The notes under the pieces are model-generated. The model ran no database searches and had not been told where the DNA came from. It saw nothing but the letters and a program-made list of their open reading frames with translations. From Clostridium pascui (lineage in GTDB: Bacteria > Bacillota > Clostridia > Clostridiales > Clostridiaceae): DNA of 64,000 nt. The stretch covers positions 124,001 to 188,000 of the forward strand of contig NZ_JAFBDB010000004.1 in NCBI RefSeq assembly GCF_016908015.1, written 5' to 3'. Positions 63,228-64,000 of the stretch are shown piece after piece. The first letter of the stretch is position 1, and every line of letters starts with the position of its first letter. The position numbers were made by a program, and so were the translations under genes.

Positions 63228-64000
63228 TTAGCTGTACTCAATTCTTACCTTACTTCCACCGGTTCCCGATACTGGAGGCTCTACTATAAGTTTTACAGGC
63301 ACTCTATTTTTAAGCTCTTCCACATGGCTTATTATTCCTACACTTAATCTACTGCTTCTTAATCTTTCAAGAGATGTCATAACCACTTCTAAAAGTGTAT
63401 TATCCAAAGTTCCAAATCCTTCATCTAAGAAGAAAAACTCAAGCGGCGTACTTCCCTTTAACTGAATCTGAGAAGATAATGCAAGCGCAAGGGCAAGCGA
63501 GGTAACGAATGTTTCTCCCCCTGAAAGTGTAGCTGTGCTTCTTATGCTCCCACCATTATTATCATCCCTTATAACAAAATTGCTATTCGGGTCAAGCTGA
63601 AGTGCATATCTATCTCCTGTTATTTCCTTAAGTCTCTTAGAGGATTCCAAGGCTATATACTTTAGATGATGCGTTGCTGCAAACTCCACAAATTTATTCC
63701 CTTCCACTAGCTTTTCTATGTCCTGAATAATACTTAATTTATGCTTTATTTTCTTTTGAACTTCTAATAAATCATCAACACTTTTTAGCGCTTTTTCCAT
63801 GTCTTGAAGTTCTTTTTCCAAAGCAGCTATTTCCTTTATCTTTGAGGTTAAAAGTTTCGATTTTTCCTCTTTATTCTGTATAATTTGAAGCCATTTTTCT
63901 TCTTCAATACTTTCTCCATTTAGCCTTTCATTAACTCTCTCTATGTTATTTATGGTATTTTTAAACTCCTCCTCAAATGATTCAACAGCATTCTTTAGCC
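63228..64000 (-). CDS. sbcC: Exonuclease subunit SbcC (C-terminal part, cut by window edge)
   Basis: The reading frame runs without a stop to the window edge, giving the last 257 residues of SbcC. A charged coiled-coil stretch (ESFEEEFKNTINNIERVNER) leads into the C-terminal ATPase half, with ATLSGGETFVTSLALALALS (signature), LEFFFLDEGFGTLD (Walker B with D-loop) and VGIISHVEELKNRVPVKLIV. SbcCD cleaves hairpin and cruciform DNA and trims double-strand ends. That activity is of interest because the surrounding DNA carries long palindromes. The N-terminal half lies outside the window. Confidence 0.93.
   Translation of the reverse strand, partial: LKNAVESFEEEFKNTINNIERVNERLNGESIEEEKWLQIIQNKEEKSKLLTSKIKEIAALEKELQDMEKALKSVDDLLEVQKKIKHKLSIIQDIEKLVEGNKFVEFAATHHLKYIALESSKRLKEITGDRYALQLDPNSNFVIRDDNNGGSIRSTATLSGGETFVTSLALALALSSQIQLKGSTPLEFFFLDEGFGTLDNTLLEVVMTSLERLRSSRLSVGIISHVEELKNRVPVKLIVEPPVSGTGGSKVRIEYS

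Overview
The window is low-GC, densely coded DNA with strong AGGAGG-type ribosome sites and many TTG and GTG starts. It carries anaerobic (cobalt-early) cobalamin synthesis, a T-box and cobalamin riboswitches. This fits a Clostridium-like Firmicute; the species cannot be named from what is visible.

Layout. 1-3.3 kb: the start of a ribose operon (rbsD, rbsR, partial rbsA) with three matching operator-like palindromes, then an SDR oxidoreductase. 3.6-9.4 kb: thiol peroxidase, a DUF3892 protein, an exported lysozyme-like protein, trmB, an M50 protease, and a two-gene envelope operon (phosphodiester glycosidase plus a propeller-like protein). 9.6-13.7 kb: a PIN-PhoH ATPase, tRNA-Glu(CUC), brnQ behind an attenuator, and the threonine kinase pduX. 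14-17.1 kb: a cobalamin riboswitch and btuFCD. 17.2-25.1 kb: an amine oxidase, T-box-controlled asnA, gdhA, a phosphohexomutase and a small membrane protein. 25.3-29.4 kb: the corrinoid adenosyltransferase, an AI-2E-family exporter, and an autoregulated MarR-MATE pair.

29.5-52.3 kb is one long minus-strand operon of 24 genes behind a second cobalamin riboswitch. It covers tetrapyrrole precursor synthesis from glutamyl-tRNA (hemA, hemL, hemB, hemC, cobA-hemD), anaerobic corrin ring synthesis (cbiK, L, H, F, G, D, J, ET, C, A, P), aminopropanol attachment (cbiB, cobD), cobalt uptake (cbiMNQ, with no adjacent cbiO) and a probable alpha-ribazole salvage pair (cblT, cblS). cobC-cobU-cobS at 58.7-60.7 kb completes the nucleotide loop. 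No cobT is seen.

52.4-58.6 kb is a divergent cluster matching most of the flavin-based extracellular electron transfer locus described in Listeria: a DMK-type prenyltransferase, an ApbE flavin transferase, a lipoprotein with two nearly identical FMN-binding domains, an NDH-2 with a membrane tail, and a polyprenyl diphosphate synthase. The window closes with an orphan cytosolic histidine kinase, a CmpB-type membrane protein and the C-terminal end of sbcC.

The least explained structure is a family of nested palindromic repeats (4106-4500, 18983-19766 as an inverted pair, 22840-23000, 63128-63227). The copies have diverged with compensating stem changes around a conserved loop. Their ends lie directly against stop codons of the neighbouring genes.
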